Shown: positions 1 through 6,820 of the stretch, piece after piece
Numbering within the stretch: the stretch's first letter is position 1
Layout: the number at the start of each line of letters is the position of its first letter
Source: CAMEON01 sp045577755
GTDB lineage: Bacteria > Bacillota > Clostridia > Oscillospirales > CAG-272
Direction of reading: 5' to 3'
Assembly (NCBI GenBank): GCA_045577755.1
Contig: JAZNJA010000063.1
Coordinates: 1 to 17,656, forward strand
DNA: 17,656 nucleotides
Notes under the pieces: generated by a model
Databases searched by the model: none
The model's input: only the letters and a program-made list of their open reading frames with translations
What the model was told of the DNA's origin: nothing
Made by a program: the position numbers and the translations under genes

Positions 1-236
1 GGCCAAGCGGTCTTAGGAAGACAACCCAGTCAGGCAACTCCTTGGCTCACAGAACGACATGGCTACGATCCGACTTACCTACCGAAGCCCCCACCGAGGC
101 CTCTACCGACGCTCCCACCGAAGCCCCCGAGACCGATCCCCCTCTTAAGGACGGTTGCGGCTCTGTCATGGCCTTCTCGGCTCTGGCAGTCCTGGCCCTT
201 GGCGCGGTCCTGTGTATCAAGCGCCGCGAGGACTGA
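1..236 (+). CDS. C-terminal end of a surface protein with Thr/Glu/Ala/Pro linker and membrane anchor (5' partial)
   Basis: The reading frame is open from base 3 to the TGA at 234-236 with no convincing start, so this is probably the tail of a gene that begins before the window. What is visible is a low-complexity stretch rich in PTEAPTEA-like repeats (a wall- or surface-spanning linker), then the motif DGCGS, a hydrophobic helix of about 18 residues, and a short positive tail ending KRRED. This is the usual C-terminal anchor layout of exported proteins in gut Clostridia. There is no LPXTG motif, so sortase anchoring is not supported. The passenger domain lies outside the window and its function cannot be stated. 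The ATG at 42 falls inside the frame but lacks a ribosome site. No clear terminator follows; 237-356 holds nothing I can identify. Confidence 0.6.
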   Translation, partial: PSGLRKTTQSGNSLAHRTTWLRSDLPTEAPTEASTDAPTEAPETDPPLKDGCGSVMAFSALAVLALGAVLCIKRRED

Positions 237-356
237 TCCCCGCTCGATCTGTGAAATGACCGGGAGGGAACCCTGACTGACCGACAAACTGCACAAGTCA
301 CGGCCTCCTCCTTTGTCACAAACCTACAAGGAAAACAAATCGAAAAAATTTCCCAA

Positions 357-416
357 AAGCCCTTGACAAACCGCTTTCTTTATGGTATAATAGGCAGGCG
401 GTTTGTGAAAGGGCTT
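357..416. repeat. Imperfect inverted repeat bracketing the tRNA promoter
   Basis: The left arm at 357-374 (AAGCCCTTGACAAACCGC) is matched by the inverted right arm at 398-416, whose reverse complement is AAGCCCTTTCACAAACCGC. The arms differ by about one substitution and one base of length. The left arm contains the -35 box and the right arm covers the expected transcription start and leader. It could form a cruciform or serve as a two-part binding site; its function is unknown. Confidence 0.6.
363..391 (+). promoter_or_regulatory. Consensus sigma-A promoter of the tRNA operon
   Basis: TTGACA at 363-368 and TATAAT at 386-391 are separated by exactly 17 bases, and the -10 is preceded by TGG (extended -10). 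It lies 28 bases before tRNA-Gly with no open frame between, so it almost certainly drives the three-tRNA transcript. Confidence 0.85.
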
Positions 417-418
417 CT

Positions 419-492
419 GCGAGTGTAGTTCAATGGTAGAATCCCAGCCTTCCAAGCTGGTCGCGTGGGTTCGATTCCCATCACTCGCTCCA
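419..492 (+). tRNA. tRNA-Gly (anticodon TCC)
   Basis: Complete cloverleaf. The acceptor stem GCGAGTG (419-425) pairs with CACTCGC (482-488), and the anticodon stem CCAGC/GCTGG encloses CTTCCAA with anticodon TCC. The T arm carries GGTTCGATTCC. The discriminator T at 489 is followed by an encoded CCA at 490-492. It is the first of three tRNAs on one transcript. Confidence 0.95.
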
Positions 493-498
493 TCTTTT

Positions 499-575
<77 letters not shown>

Positions 576-610
576 AGCCTTTACAGGCGGCCTTGATCAA
601 TCGCAATATG

Positions 611-687
611 GTGGGTATAGCTCAGTTGGTTAGAGCGCCAGGTTGTGGCCCTGGAGGTCATGGGTTCGACTCCCACTACTCACCCCA
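611..687 (+). tRNA. tRNA-His (anticodon GTG)
   Basis: The acceptor stem GTGGGTA (611-617) pairs with TACTCAC (677-683). The anticodon stem CCAGG/CCTGG holds TTGTGGC with anticodon GTG. The base before the stem is G610 and the discriminator is C684, the G-1:C73 pair expected of tRNA-His, so the mature 5' end is probably G610. CCA is encoded at 685-687. Confidence 0.95.
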
Positions 688-690
688 TAG

Positions 691-722
691 AAAAAGCCCT
701 TGCATATGCAAGGGCTTTTTCA
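691..722 (+). terminator. Rho-independent terminator of the tRNA operon
   Basis: AAAAAGCCCTTGCA at the left and its exact complement TGCAAGGGCTTTTT at the right form a perfect palindrome over 691-720 ending in a T run. It starts three bases after the tRNA-His CCA and may work in both directions. Confidence 0.85.
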
Positions 723-908
723 GTGAAATTCGTTCCTGCGGAACGAGTGAAATTGCCTGCGGCAGTGAATCGCTCGCAAGCGAGCCTGAAATGCGCCTGC
801 GGCGCGTGGGGGAACGGATTTCATCTCGCGTTGCGACCACGGGGAGCAATATTTCACGATATCCGCAGGAGATCCTTTCACATTCGCCGTAAGGCGAATA
901 TTTCACTG
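721..908. repeat. Array of mini-hairpins linked by GTGAAAT/ATTTCAC, with 9-bp inverted ends
   Basis: The unit begins CAGTGAAAT (721-729) and ends ATTTCACTG (900-908), exact inverted copies. Small perfect hairpins lie between: TCGTTCC-TGC-GGAACGA (730-746), TGCC-TGC-GGCA (754-764), CTCGC-AA-GCGAG (773-784), GCGCC-TGC-GGCGC (793-805), a one-mismatch stem at 859-875, and ATTCGCC-GTAA-GGCGAAT (882-899). In the left half the links read GTGAAAT or a near match; in the right half they read ATTTCAC or a near match. Several loops are TGC or GCA. No protein is convincing here. This accounts for most of the gene-free stretch 688-995. Confidence 0.75.
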
Positions 909-932
909 TCAAATAAGCATTGAGTACATACA

Positions 933-975
933 AAAAGGGCAGGCTGCTCCGAAGTGGGAACAGCCTGCTTTTTTA
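933..975 (-). terminator. Terminator of the first solute-binding lipoprotein gene (probably bidirectional)
   Basis: GCAGGCTG (939-946) pairs with CAGCCTGC (961-968). On the minus strand the stem is followed by a run of T (AAAAAGGG on plus, 932-938), and on the plus strand by TTTTTT. It sits 20-60 bases beyond the stop codon at 996-998. Confidence 0.8.
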
Positions 976-995
976 TTTGGTTGTGAAACCTGTCG

Positions 996-2495
996 TCAAG
1001 GTAGCTTGTCCAGAGACTGATTCTCCTTTTCCAGCTGCTTGCCGATGCTTCTCTCCCAGCTCTTGGCGCGGGAGGCGATGTTGAGCTTCTTGCTGGGCAG
1101 CATGGAGCGCAGGGAGCCTCGGACATCACCGATGCCGGTCACGTAGCAGTAGTCGAAGGCGATGGTCTCGAACATGGTGCCCAGAATGTCGCGGGACTGA
1201 GGATCGTTCATGAAGCGCAGAGACAGGGAATTCTCATAGTAAGCGGGGCGGACGATCTCATTGCTGTGGTAGGCCAGTGCTTCCATAACAGCCGAGAGCA
1301 TGGTCTGTCGGTCCTCGTTGGCGATGGCGGCGGAGATACCGAAGGAGGAAACCTGATCCTGCACGTAGGTGTGGTACTCGGGCTGTGCCTTGGAGAGCTT
1401 GGGCATGGGAACGATGCCGTAGTTGAACTCGGACAGAGCCTCGATGTAGGTCTCAATGGAGAGGAACTGGGTGGTGGCCATCAGACCCTGACCCTTGGAG
1501 AACTTTTCCACGATATTGTGCAGGCCGATATCGTCCTCGGTGGCGCTGTTGAAGGCGTAGGAGCCCTGGTTGATGTAGAGGGCGTTGACCTTTTCGGCCA
1601 TATCGATCAGGGCATCCAGCTTGGAGGTATTGTAGGCCAGATAGCCGTCCTCGTCGGTGATGACCAGGTGGATATCCGAGGCGACGCAGTAGGCGTCCAC
1701 GCTGATGCAGTTGCCCGTGATGAAGCCGTAGAAGTCGTCGCGGCTCTCCTTGCCGTCGCCGTCGGTATCCACCCAGGAATCCTCCATGAGGCTGAGTTGG
1801 TACTCCAGGGTCCAGTCTCCATTGGCGACCGTCTCGTACAGATCGGGGATCCGTCGCTCGGCGAAGAGGTCACGGTTGAAGATGGTAAGGTAGGTCAGAC
1901 GGAACAGGGACAGAGCGGCGGGGGAGGTGGCCAGGTACTGCTTACGGTCCGAGGTGAAGGTCATCATCTCGTTGTAGTCCTGGGACCAGTAATGCTTGGA
2001 GAGATCAATATACTCCAGATTGTTCAGGTTGAGATAACAGCCCGAGATAGCGGGGGATACGCCGCAGTAGGTGCCGATGACGAAAAGGTCCAGGGTGCGG
2101 TCGCCTGCCTTGACAGCGGTGTTGATGGCGCTCTGGGCGGAGGCGTCGTCGGCGTAATCGTTGAAGGCCAGGGAAATGCCCAACTCGTTCTCGACGGCCA
2201 TGTTTCGCTCGTATACCGCGTCGGAGATGATGCCGTTACCGAGAGCCTCGCTGATCAGCTCGTCATCGCGGCCGGACTTCTTGACGTAGAGGAAGTTGAC
2301 CTCCTCGCCCTTGTAGTCCAGCTCTTCAGGAAGGTCGCATACGTAATTCTCGTCCACCGTATCAGCCTCGGTCTGGATATTCTGATGGGCGGTGGTCTGT
2401 TCGGGATCATCCACGGTCGTACCGCAGGCGGCCAAGGGGAGCAGCATCAGGACAGCCAGCAGCATGGCGGTGATCCGTTTCAGGGAAGATTTCAT
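996..2495 (-). CDS. Orphan extracellular solute-binding lipoprotein (paralogue A)
   Basis: This is a 499-residue exported lipoprotein. Residues 1-24 are a signal peptide (KR, hydrophobic core) ending in the lipobox LAAC, with Cys24 as the lipid-attachment site. A short acidic linker follows, then a two-lobed domain resembling family 1 (sugar) ABC solute-binding proteins, with an interior acidic loop DTDGDG that looks like a calcium-binding turn. The family normally captures an oligosaccharide or other solute outside the cell for an ABC importer, but no permease or ATPase gene lies nearby, so the partner and ligand are unknown. The ATG at 2495 is fixed by AAGGAGG at 2504-2510. A consensus promoter and a terminator bracket the gene, so it is probably monocistronic. 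It is over half identical by eye to the next gene upstream (2648-4150). Family assignment is by overall look, not a search. Confidence 0.75.
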   Translation of the reverse strand: MKSSLKRITAMLLAVLMLLPLAACGTTVDDPEQTTAHQNIQTEADTVDENYVCDLPEELDYKGEEVNFLYVKKSGRDDELISEALGNGIISDAVYERNMAVENELGISLAFNDYADDASAQSAINTAVKAGDRTLDLFVIGTYCGVSPAISGCYLNLNNLEYIDLSKHYWSQDYNEMMTFTSDRKQYLATSPAALSLFRLTYLTIFNRDLFAERRIPDLYETVANGDWTLEYQLSLMEDSWVDTDGDGKESRDDFYGFITGNCISVDAYCVASDIHLVITDEDGYLAYNTSKLDALIDMAEKVNALYINQGSYAFNSATEDDIGLHNIVEKFSKGQGLMATTQFLSIETYIEALSEFNYGIVPMPKLSKAQPEYHTYVQDQVSSFGISAAIANEDRQTMLSAVMEALAYHSNEIVRPAYYENSLSLRFMNDPQSRDILGTMFETIAFDYCYVTGIGDVRGSLRSMLPSKKLNIASRAKSWERSIGKQLEKENQSLDKLP

Positions 2496-2528
2496 GGGAA
2501 TGTCCTCCTTGTTTCTTGGAATACCCCC

Positions 2529-2557
2529 ATTATATCATAATTGAGGATCGTTGTCAA
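2529..2557 (-). promoter_or_regulatory. Sigma-A promoter of lipoprotein A
   Basis: On the minus strand TTGACA (2557-2552) and TATAAT (2534-2529) are 17 bases apart, about 35 bases before the ATG at 2495. Confidence 0.85.
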
Positions 2558-2580
2558 GGATTACCCGCATGGAAGGGTGT

Positions 2581-2625
2581 AGAAAAACACTGCCCTCCAT
2601 GAGACAATTTGCACATGGAGGGCAG
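2581..2625 (-). terminator. Terminator of lipoprotein B
   Basis: CTGCCCTCCATG (2590-2601) and CATGGAGGGCAG (2614-2625) form a perfect 12-bp stem. On the minus strand it is followed by TGTTTTTCT. It lies 22 bases beyond the stop codon of the gene at 2648-4150. Confidence 0.88.
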
Positions 2626-2647
2626 CTTGGGAGGGCTTGGCGCGGAT

Positions 2648-4150
2648 TCAGCCCCGCTTCTCCAGGAGACGGTCAAAGGCCTTCTGCTGGGTACGGAGCG
2701 CGGACTGTACCTGTCTCTCCCACTGTTTGGAGCTGGAGGCCACGGGGGCGTCCTTCTGGGAGATGATACCGCGGAGGGTGTCGCGGATGCCGGCGGTGCT
2801 GGTGGCGTAGACGAAATCGAAGGAGATGGAGTCGAACATGGTGTTCAGCACGTCGCGGGACTGGGGATCCTGCATGAAGCGGAGGGACAGGACCGAGTCG
2901 TAGTAAGCGGGACGGACGATGTTGTAGCTGTAGTAGGACATAGCCTCCAGGGTGGCGGCCAGCTGCTCCTGGCGGGTTTCGTCGCCGATGGCGGCGGAGA
3001 TACCGAAGCAGGAGACCTGGTCCTGGATGTAGGTACCGTAGCCATCCTGATCCTTGGTCAGCTTGGGGATGGGGGCGATGCCGTAGGTGATGTCGGCCAG
3101 GCGCTCAAAGTAGGTCTCCACATGGTCGAACATGACGGTAGCCATGACGGCCTTGCGGTCGGTGAACTTCTCAATGGGAACCTCGAAGCCCTCGCTGTAG
3201 CTGTTGGCCAGATAGGTGCCCTGGGCGTTGGCCAGGATGCTGACCTTCTCGCCCATGGTGATGAGGCGGTCCAGCATGCTGTTGTCGTAGGCAAGGTCGC
3301 CGTTCTCGTCGCGGGTCACCAGATGGATATCCGAGGACACAGCGTAGACGTCCATGTCGGTTACGGCACCCACCACGAAGCCGTAGAAGTCACCGGCGCT
3401 CTCGTTGCCGTCACCGTCGGAATCCACGTAGATGTCCTTGATGAGGCTGTACTGGTAATCCAGGGTCCAGTCACCGTTGAAGACCGCCTCGTAGAGGTCG
3501 GGGATCCGGTGATCGGAGAAGAGGTCGCGGTTGAAGATGGTGATGTAGCCGCGGCGGAAGATGGAGATGGCAATGGGGGAGGTTGCCACGAACTGGAGAT
3601 TCTCCGAGGTGAAGGTCATCATCTCGTTGTAATCCTGGTTCCAGTAGTGCTTGGACAGATTGACGTTCTCCAGAGAGTTCAGATCCAGGTAATGGCCCGC
3701 CAGGGTGGGGGTCATGCACATATAGGTGCCCACGGTGAAGAGATCCACCGTCCGGTCGCCTGCCTGGACCAGATTGGCGATGGCGGGAAGCGCCTCGGTG
3801 TCGTCGTTTTTGGAGGTGTAGCCGAACTCAATGCCCAGCCGCTCCTCCACGGCTACGTTGCGCTCATAGACAGCGTCGGAAATGACGCCGCCGCCCAGCT
3901 TCTCGCACTCCAGCTCGTCAGTGCGGCCGGTCTTGTTGACGTACAGGATGACGACGTCGGTGTCGTAGTTCAGGTCCTCCTCCAGATCCAGGGTGTAGTT
4001 GGGATCGGCGGTCTCGGCCTCGGACTCGGCAGGGGTGGTGGATTCGTTGGTCGCGTCGGGGGTCTCTTCACCCGTACCGCAGGCGGCCAGAGACAGCAGC
4101 ATCAGAAGGGCCAGCAGCAGGGAAGCAAGGCGTATCAGGGGGGAACGCAT
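2648..4150 (-). CDS. Orphan extracellular solute-binding lipoprotein (paralogue B)
   Basis: A 500-residue lipoprotein, paralogous to the 996-2495 gene along its whole length. Shared blocks include GxISDAVYERN, LSKHYW.QDYNEMMTFTS, TIFNRDLF, RIPDLYE, NGDWTL and VRPAYY. The signal peptide runs to LAAC with Cys24, and the loop DSDGDG near the middle resembles a calcium-binding turn. The ATG at 4150 is preferred over a possible start at 4225 because it has AAAGGAGG just upstream (4158-4165) and puts a normal lipoprotein signal at the N-terminus; the longer version would add 25 residues overlapping the promoter. Own promoter and terminator. Presumed role is capture of a carbohydrate-like ligand at the membrane, with an importer encoded elsewhere; this is inferred from fold-level resemblance only. 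Confidence 0.75.
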   Translation of the reverse strand: MRSPLIRLASLLLALLMLLSLAACGTGEETPDATNESTTPAESEAETADPNYTLDLEEDLNYDTDVVILYVNKTGRTDELECEKLGGGVISDAVYERNVAVEERLGIEFGYTSKNDDTEALPAIANLVQAGDRTVDLFTVGTYMCMTPTLAGHYLDLNSLENVNLSKHYWNQDYNEMMTFTSENLQFVATSPIAISIFRRGYITIFNRDLFSDHRIPDLYEAVFNGDWTLDYQYSLIKDIYVDSDGDGNESAGDFYGFVVGAVTDMDVYAVSSDIHLVTRDENGDLAYDNSMLDRLITMGEKVSILANAQGTYLANSYSEGFEVPIEKFTDRKAVMATVMFDHVETYFERLADITYGIAPIPKLTKDQDGYGTYIQDQVSCFGISAAIGDETRQEQLAATLEAMSYYSYNIVRPAYYDSVLSLRFMQDPQSRDVLNTMFDSISFDFVYATSTAGIRDTLRGIISQKDAPVASSSKQWERQVQSALRTQQKAFDRLLEKRG

Positions 4151-4180
4151 GGGAAATCCTCCTTTTTCTTTTTTCAATTC

Positions 4181-4210
4181 ATTATACCACAGGGAGGGGA
4201 GACTTGTCAA
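4181..4210 (-). promoter_or_regulatory. Sigma-A promoter of lipoprotein B
   Basis: On the minus strand TTGACA (4210-4205) and TATAAT (4186-4181) are 18 bases apart, with TGG before the -10. The -35 lies immediately downstream of the preceding gene's terminator, so the lipoprotein is insulated from the asd operon. Confidence 0.8.
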
Positions 4211-4215
4211 GAGAA

Positions 4216-4250
4216 AGAAAAGCACCCGCGGGAAAAGCCACGGGTGCTTG
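4216..4250 (-). terminator. Terminator of the asd-CBM9 operon
   Basis: AGCACCCG (4221-4228) pairs with CGGGTGCT (4241-4248). On the minus strand the stem is followed by TTTTCTTTCTC. It begins a few bases after the stop codon at 4254-4256. Confidence 0.82.
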
Positions 4251-4253
4251 TAT

Positions 4254-4883
4254 TCAATTCATGACGAGGGTACCGAAATACTTGGGACGGTGGAAGTCGG
4301 GCTTCTCGGTGCCCACGGGATTCCACATGCCGTAGTGGGGGATGGGGGTCTCGTCGCCGCACTTGTAGAAGTTGCCGCGGAAGGTATAGCCCTTGCCGAA
4401 GGGGATACTGTCTACCCCCAGGATCCGACAGAGCAGCGCGGTGGGGATGTAGGCGGTAACGTTCCAGGAGGTAGGGGCGATCTCCCCCTTGACCACGAAG
4501 ATCTCGTCTCCCGACAGATCGGCGATGGGAGTGCGGGCGTGGCGGTCGGGGCCGATACAGGACAGGAGGGTGCCGTTGGCGTTCATCTCCATGTTGATAT
4601 AGCGGCCATCGCCCAACCAGTCGCAGAAGAACTCCAGGCAAGAGTCGGTGTACACAGGCTCGTTGTAGCGGCGGTACACGGCCTTGGGAGCGGCCTCCTC
4701 ACAGGTCATACGCAGAGCGAAGCCGAAGTCCTCGATATAGGTCAGCTGCGCCGAAGCGGCGGGAGTATAGCCCTCCAACCAGAAGTAGTTGTCGATGGGG
4801 GCGGCGGGGATAGCGCTCCAGTCCACGTCAGCGGGGGCAGTACCCGCGGGGAGGCGGACGACTCGGTAGCTTCTCTTCTCCAT
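4254..4883 (-). CDS. CBM9-like carbohydrate-binding domain protein
   Basis: A 209-residue protein that looks like a single CBM9-like (carbohydrate-binding family 9-like) beta-sandwich. Visible blocks are DNYFWLEGYTP, a strand pair around FGFALRM, the conserved DSCLEFFCDW followed by YINMEMNANGTLL, and a C-terminal HRPKYFGTLV. In xylanases this module binds the reducing ends of sugars; stand-alone versions like this one have no established role. There is no signal peptide or membrane segment, so it is predicted to be cytoplasmic, which is odd for a sugar-binding module. I chose the ATG at 4883, one base after the asd stop codon (TGATATG), because the alternative TTG at 4892 has no better ribosome site. 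Translation is therefore probably coupled to asd. Confidence 0.72.
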   Translation of the reverse strand: MEKRSYRVVRLPAGTAPADVDWSAIPAAPIDNYFWLEGYTPAASAQLTYIEDFGFALRMTCEEAAPKAVYRRYNEPVYTDSCLEFFCDWLGDGRYINMEMNANGTLLSCIGPDRHARTPIADLSGDEIFVVKGEIAPTSWNVTAYIPTALLCRILGVDSIPFGKGYTFRGNFYKCGDETPIPHYGMWNPVGTEKPDFHRPKYFGTLVMN

Positions 4884-4884
4884 A

Positions 4885-5970
4885 TCAGTCAAAGTAGCCC
4901 TGTCTGTACAGAAGCTCGGCGATCAGCACGGCACCGCCGGCGGCACCGCGGAGGGTGTTGTGGGACAGGCCCACGAACTTGTAGTCGAAGTAGCTGTCCT
5001 CGCGCAGACGGCCGATGGTCACGCCCATACCGCCGTAGATGTCGCGGTCCAGAGCAGCCTGGGGACGGTTATCCTCCTCAAAGTAGGTGACGAACTGAGC
5101 GGGAGCGTGGGGCAGCTCCAGCTCCTGGGGCAGACCCTTGAAGCTTGCCCAAGCCTCCAGGATCTCCTCCTTGGTGGGCTTGTTCTCAAACTTCACGAAC
5201 ACAGCGGCCGTGTGGCCGTTGGTGACGGGAACGCGGATGCACTGGGTGGTGATGAGGGGAGCCTCAGCCTTGACGATGACGCCGTTCTCCACGGTACCCC
5301 AGACGCGGAGAGGCTCCTGCTCGGACTTCTCCTCCTCGCCGCCGATGTAGGGGATGACGTTGTCGATCATCTCGGGCCACTCCTTGAAGGTCTTACCCGC
5401 GCCGGAAATGGCCTGGTAGGTGGTCGCCACCACCAGAGTGGGCTTGAACTTGAGCAGGGGGGTCAGAGCGGGGACGTAGGACTGGATGGAGCAGTTGGGC
5501 TTGACGGCGATGAAGCCGCGCTGAGTGCCCAGACGCTTGCGCTGGTCAGCAATGACCGCAAGGTGTTCGGGGTTGATCTCGGGGATCACCATGGGGACGT
5601 CGGGGGTCCAGCGGTGAGCCGAGTTGTTGGAGACCACGGGGATCTCTGCGCGGGCATACTTCTCCTCCAGAGCCTTGACCTCGTCCTTCTTCATATCCAC
5701 GGCGCAGAACACGAAGGAGCACTTCTCCTTCATGGTCTCAATGTCGTTCTCGGCATCCACCACGATCATGTCCTTGTACTCCTCGGGCATGGGGATGTCC
5801 AGCTTCCAGCGGTTGCCCACGGCCTCGGCGTAGGTCTTGCCGGCGGAACGGGGAGAGGCGGCCAGAGCGGCGACCTCAAAGTAGGGGTGATCGTGAAGCA
5901 GGGTGAGGAATCTCTGTCCCACCATGCCGGTGGCGCCTACCACGCCGACCTTCATCTTTGCGTTGCTCAT
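4885..5970 (-). CDS. asd: Aspartate-semialdehyde dehydrogenase, archaeal/fungal type
   Basis: A 361-residue enzyme that reduces aspartyl-4-phosphate to aspartate semialdehyde with NADPH, the branch-point step to lysine/diaminopimelate, threonine, methionine and isoleucine. The N-terminal nucleotide-binding loop is GATGMVGQRF (residues 12-21). The catalytic cysteine is Cys160 in KPNCSIQ. The general-base histidine is probably His253 in RVPVTNGHTA. The C-terminal LSHNTLRGAAGG block is typical. KPNCSIQ and NGHTA mark the subfamily first known from archaea and fungi and also found in some Firmicutes, rather than the E. coli type. The ATG at 5970 has AGAGGT seven bases upstream; a second Met at residue 6 is possible. 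First gene of an operon with the CBM9-like protein, divergent from the sigma-factor operon. Confidence 0.93.
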   Translation of the reverse strand: MSNAKMKVGVVGATGMVGQRFLTLLHDHPYFEVAALAASPRSAGKTYAEAVGNRWKLDIPMPEEYKDMIVVDAENDIETMKEKCSFVFCAVDMKKDEVKALEEKYARAEIPVVSNNSAHRWTPDVPMVIPEINPEHLAVIADQRKRLGTQRGFIAVKPNCSIQSYVPALTPLLKFKPTLVVATTYQAISGAGKTFKEWPEMIDNVIPYIGGEEEKSEQEPLRVWGTVENGVIVKAEAPLITTQCIRVPVTNGHTAAVFVKFENKPTKEEILEAWASFKGLPQELELPHAPAQFVTYFEEDNRPQAALDRDIYGGMGVTIGRLREDSYFDYKFVGLSHNTLRGAAGGAVLIAELLYRQGYFD

Positions 5971-6014
5971 TGTATGTACCTCTTTTCTTGAGATGGTATA
6001 AATAGTTATGCTAC

Positions 6015-6043
6015 ATTATATCACAATTCAGGCATGAATGCAA
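6015..6043 (-). promoter_or_regulatory. Probable promoter of asd
   Basis: On the minus strand a perfect TATAAT (6020-6015) has a weak -35, TTGCAT (6043-6038), at 17-base spacing, about 45 bases before the asd ATG. No riboswitch or leader peptide fits in this short leader. Confidence 0.6.
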
Positions 6044-6094
6044 TAGGACAAAACCATAAAGACAAGCCGCTGAAAGCAGATTTTTCTATTTCAC

Positions 6095-6123
6095 TTGACA
6101 AATTTTCGCCCATGGTGTAACAT
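6095..6123 (+). promoter_or_regulatory. Possible sigma-A promoter of the first ECF module
   Basis: TTGACA (6095-6100) is 17 bases before TAACAT (6118-6123), a four-of-six match to TATAAT. The -10 physically overlaps the -35 of the putative ECF promoter at 6116-6142, so the two polymerase forms could not occupy both. Confidence 0.5.
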
Positions 6124-6142
6124 ATCGGTATCCGTATGCGAC
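6116..6142 (+). promoter_or_regulatory. Putative ECF-type autoregulatory promoter of the first sigma gene
   Basis: TGTAAC (6116-6121), 17 bases, then CGAC (6139-6142) followed by TGTATGGG. The same layout, TGTAAC-N17-CGTC followed by ATATAGGG, precedes the second ECF gene. ECF promoters commonly have an AAC-containing -35 and a CGTC-like -10. The match between the two unlinked loci is the main support. Confidence 0.6.
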
Positions 6143-6179
6143 TGTATGGGTGAGATCTCAAAGCAAAGGAGGCAAGACC

Positions 6180-6794
6180 GTGCGCGATCCCGTGAACCAA
6201 TACCACAGCCCCGAGGCGGATACCCCGACCGCCGAGGACAGCACCGACCGACACATCATAGACCGCCTCTTCGCCCGCTCCGAGGAAGGACTGGCCCTGC
6301 TGCAGACCCACTACGGGAAGCTCTGCCACCGCATCGCCCTGAACCTGTTGGGGAGCCGCGAGGACGCCGAGGAATGTGTCAACGATACCTATCTGGCGGT
6401 CTGGAACACAATCCCCCCCAACCGCCCCGCCTCCCTCGTGGCCTACGTAGGCAAGGTCACCCGCAACATCTCGGTGAGCTGCCTCCGCAAGCGGGGAACC
6501 AAGGGCCGCAGGTGTGAGGGAGTGGTCCTTCTCGACGAGCTGGCCGAATGCTTACCCGACACAGACGCCCCCGACCCCGCCGACGATCTGACCCTCCGCG
6601 AGGCTCTCCAGAGCTTCTTCGACGGCCTCCCCGAGGAGGATCGCGCCATCATGGTGCGCCGCTACTATAACGGTGAGCCCACCGAGGCCATTGCCGTGAG
6701 TCTGGGTCTGCGCCACGGTACGGTGCGGGTCCGCCTCCACCGCCTCCGCGAGAGACTGCGGGAGCATCTGGAGGAGCGGGGCGTGAGCCTGTAA
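6180..6794 (+). CDS. ECF-type RNA polymerase sigma factor (module 1)
   Basis: A 204-residue sigma-70 family protein with only regions 2 and 4. Region 2 lies at about residues 25-100 and includes FARSEE, HYGKLCHRIALNLL, EDAEECVNDTYL.VWN.IPP and a basic TRNISVSCLRKR stretch (promoter melting and -10 contact). Region 4 at about 140-198 has LPEEDRAIMVRRYY, a helix-turn-helix around TEAIAVSLGLRHGTVRVRLHRLRERL (-35 contact). The GTG at 6180 is the start: AAAGGAGG at 6165-6172 is spaced seven bases from it, while the in-frame GTG at 6150 has no such site. It is 26 bases upstream of a single-pass membrane protein that is its likely anti-sigma partner. It closely resembles the ECF factor at 15871-16443. 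Confidence 0.88.
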   Translation: MRDPVNQYHSPEADTPTAEDSTDRHIIDRLFARSEEGLALLQTHYGKLCHRIALNLLGSREDAEECVNDTYLAVWNTIPPNRPASLVAYVGKVTRNISVSCLRKRGTKGRRCEGVVLLDELAECLPDTDAPDPADDLTLREALQSFFDGLPEEDRAIMVRRYYNGEPTEAIAVSLGLRHGTVRVRLHRLRERLREHLEERGVSL

Positions 6795-6820
6795 CCATCC
6801 ATACGGAAAGGAGAAATCCC

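Noticed and set aside
721..908. CRISPR array
   Set aside because: The repeated unit is only 6-7 bases, spacers are self-complementary hairpins, orientation flips midway, and no cas genes are present.
593..933. Open frames across tRNA-His and the hairpin array
   Set aside because: They run through a tRNA gene, a terminator and structured repeats and have no ribosome site.
1266..2540. Long open frame on the plus strand opposite lipoprotein A (and a similar one at 2609-4264 opposite lipoprotein B)
   Set aside because: Its composition (Gly, Val, Asp, Leu) is the mirror of GC-rich third codon positions on the real minus-strand gene. No ribosome site; the minus-strand gene has promoter, signal peptide and terminator.
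5971..6020. Lysine riboswitch or other leader control in front of asd
   Set aside because: The leader after the -10 box is only about 40 bases and shows no structured element or terminator.
6150..6179. Longer start for ECF sigma factor 1 at GTG 6150
   Set aside because: It would overlap the ribosome site AAAGGAGG (6165-6172), which is correctly spaced for the GTG at 6180.
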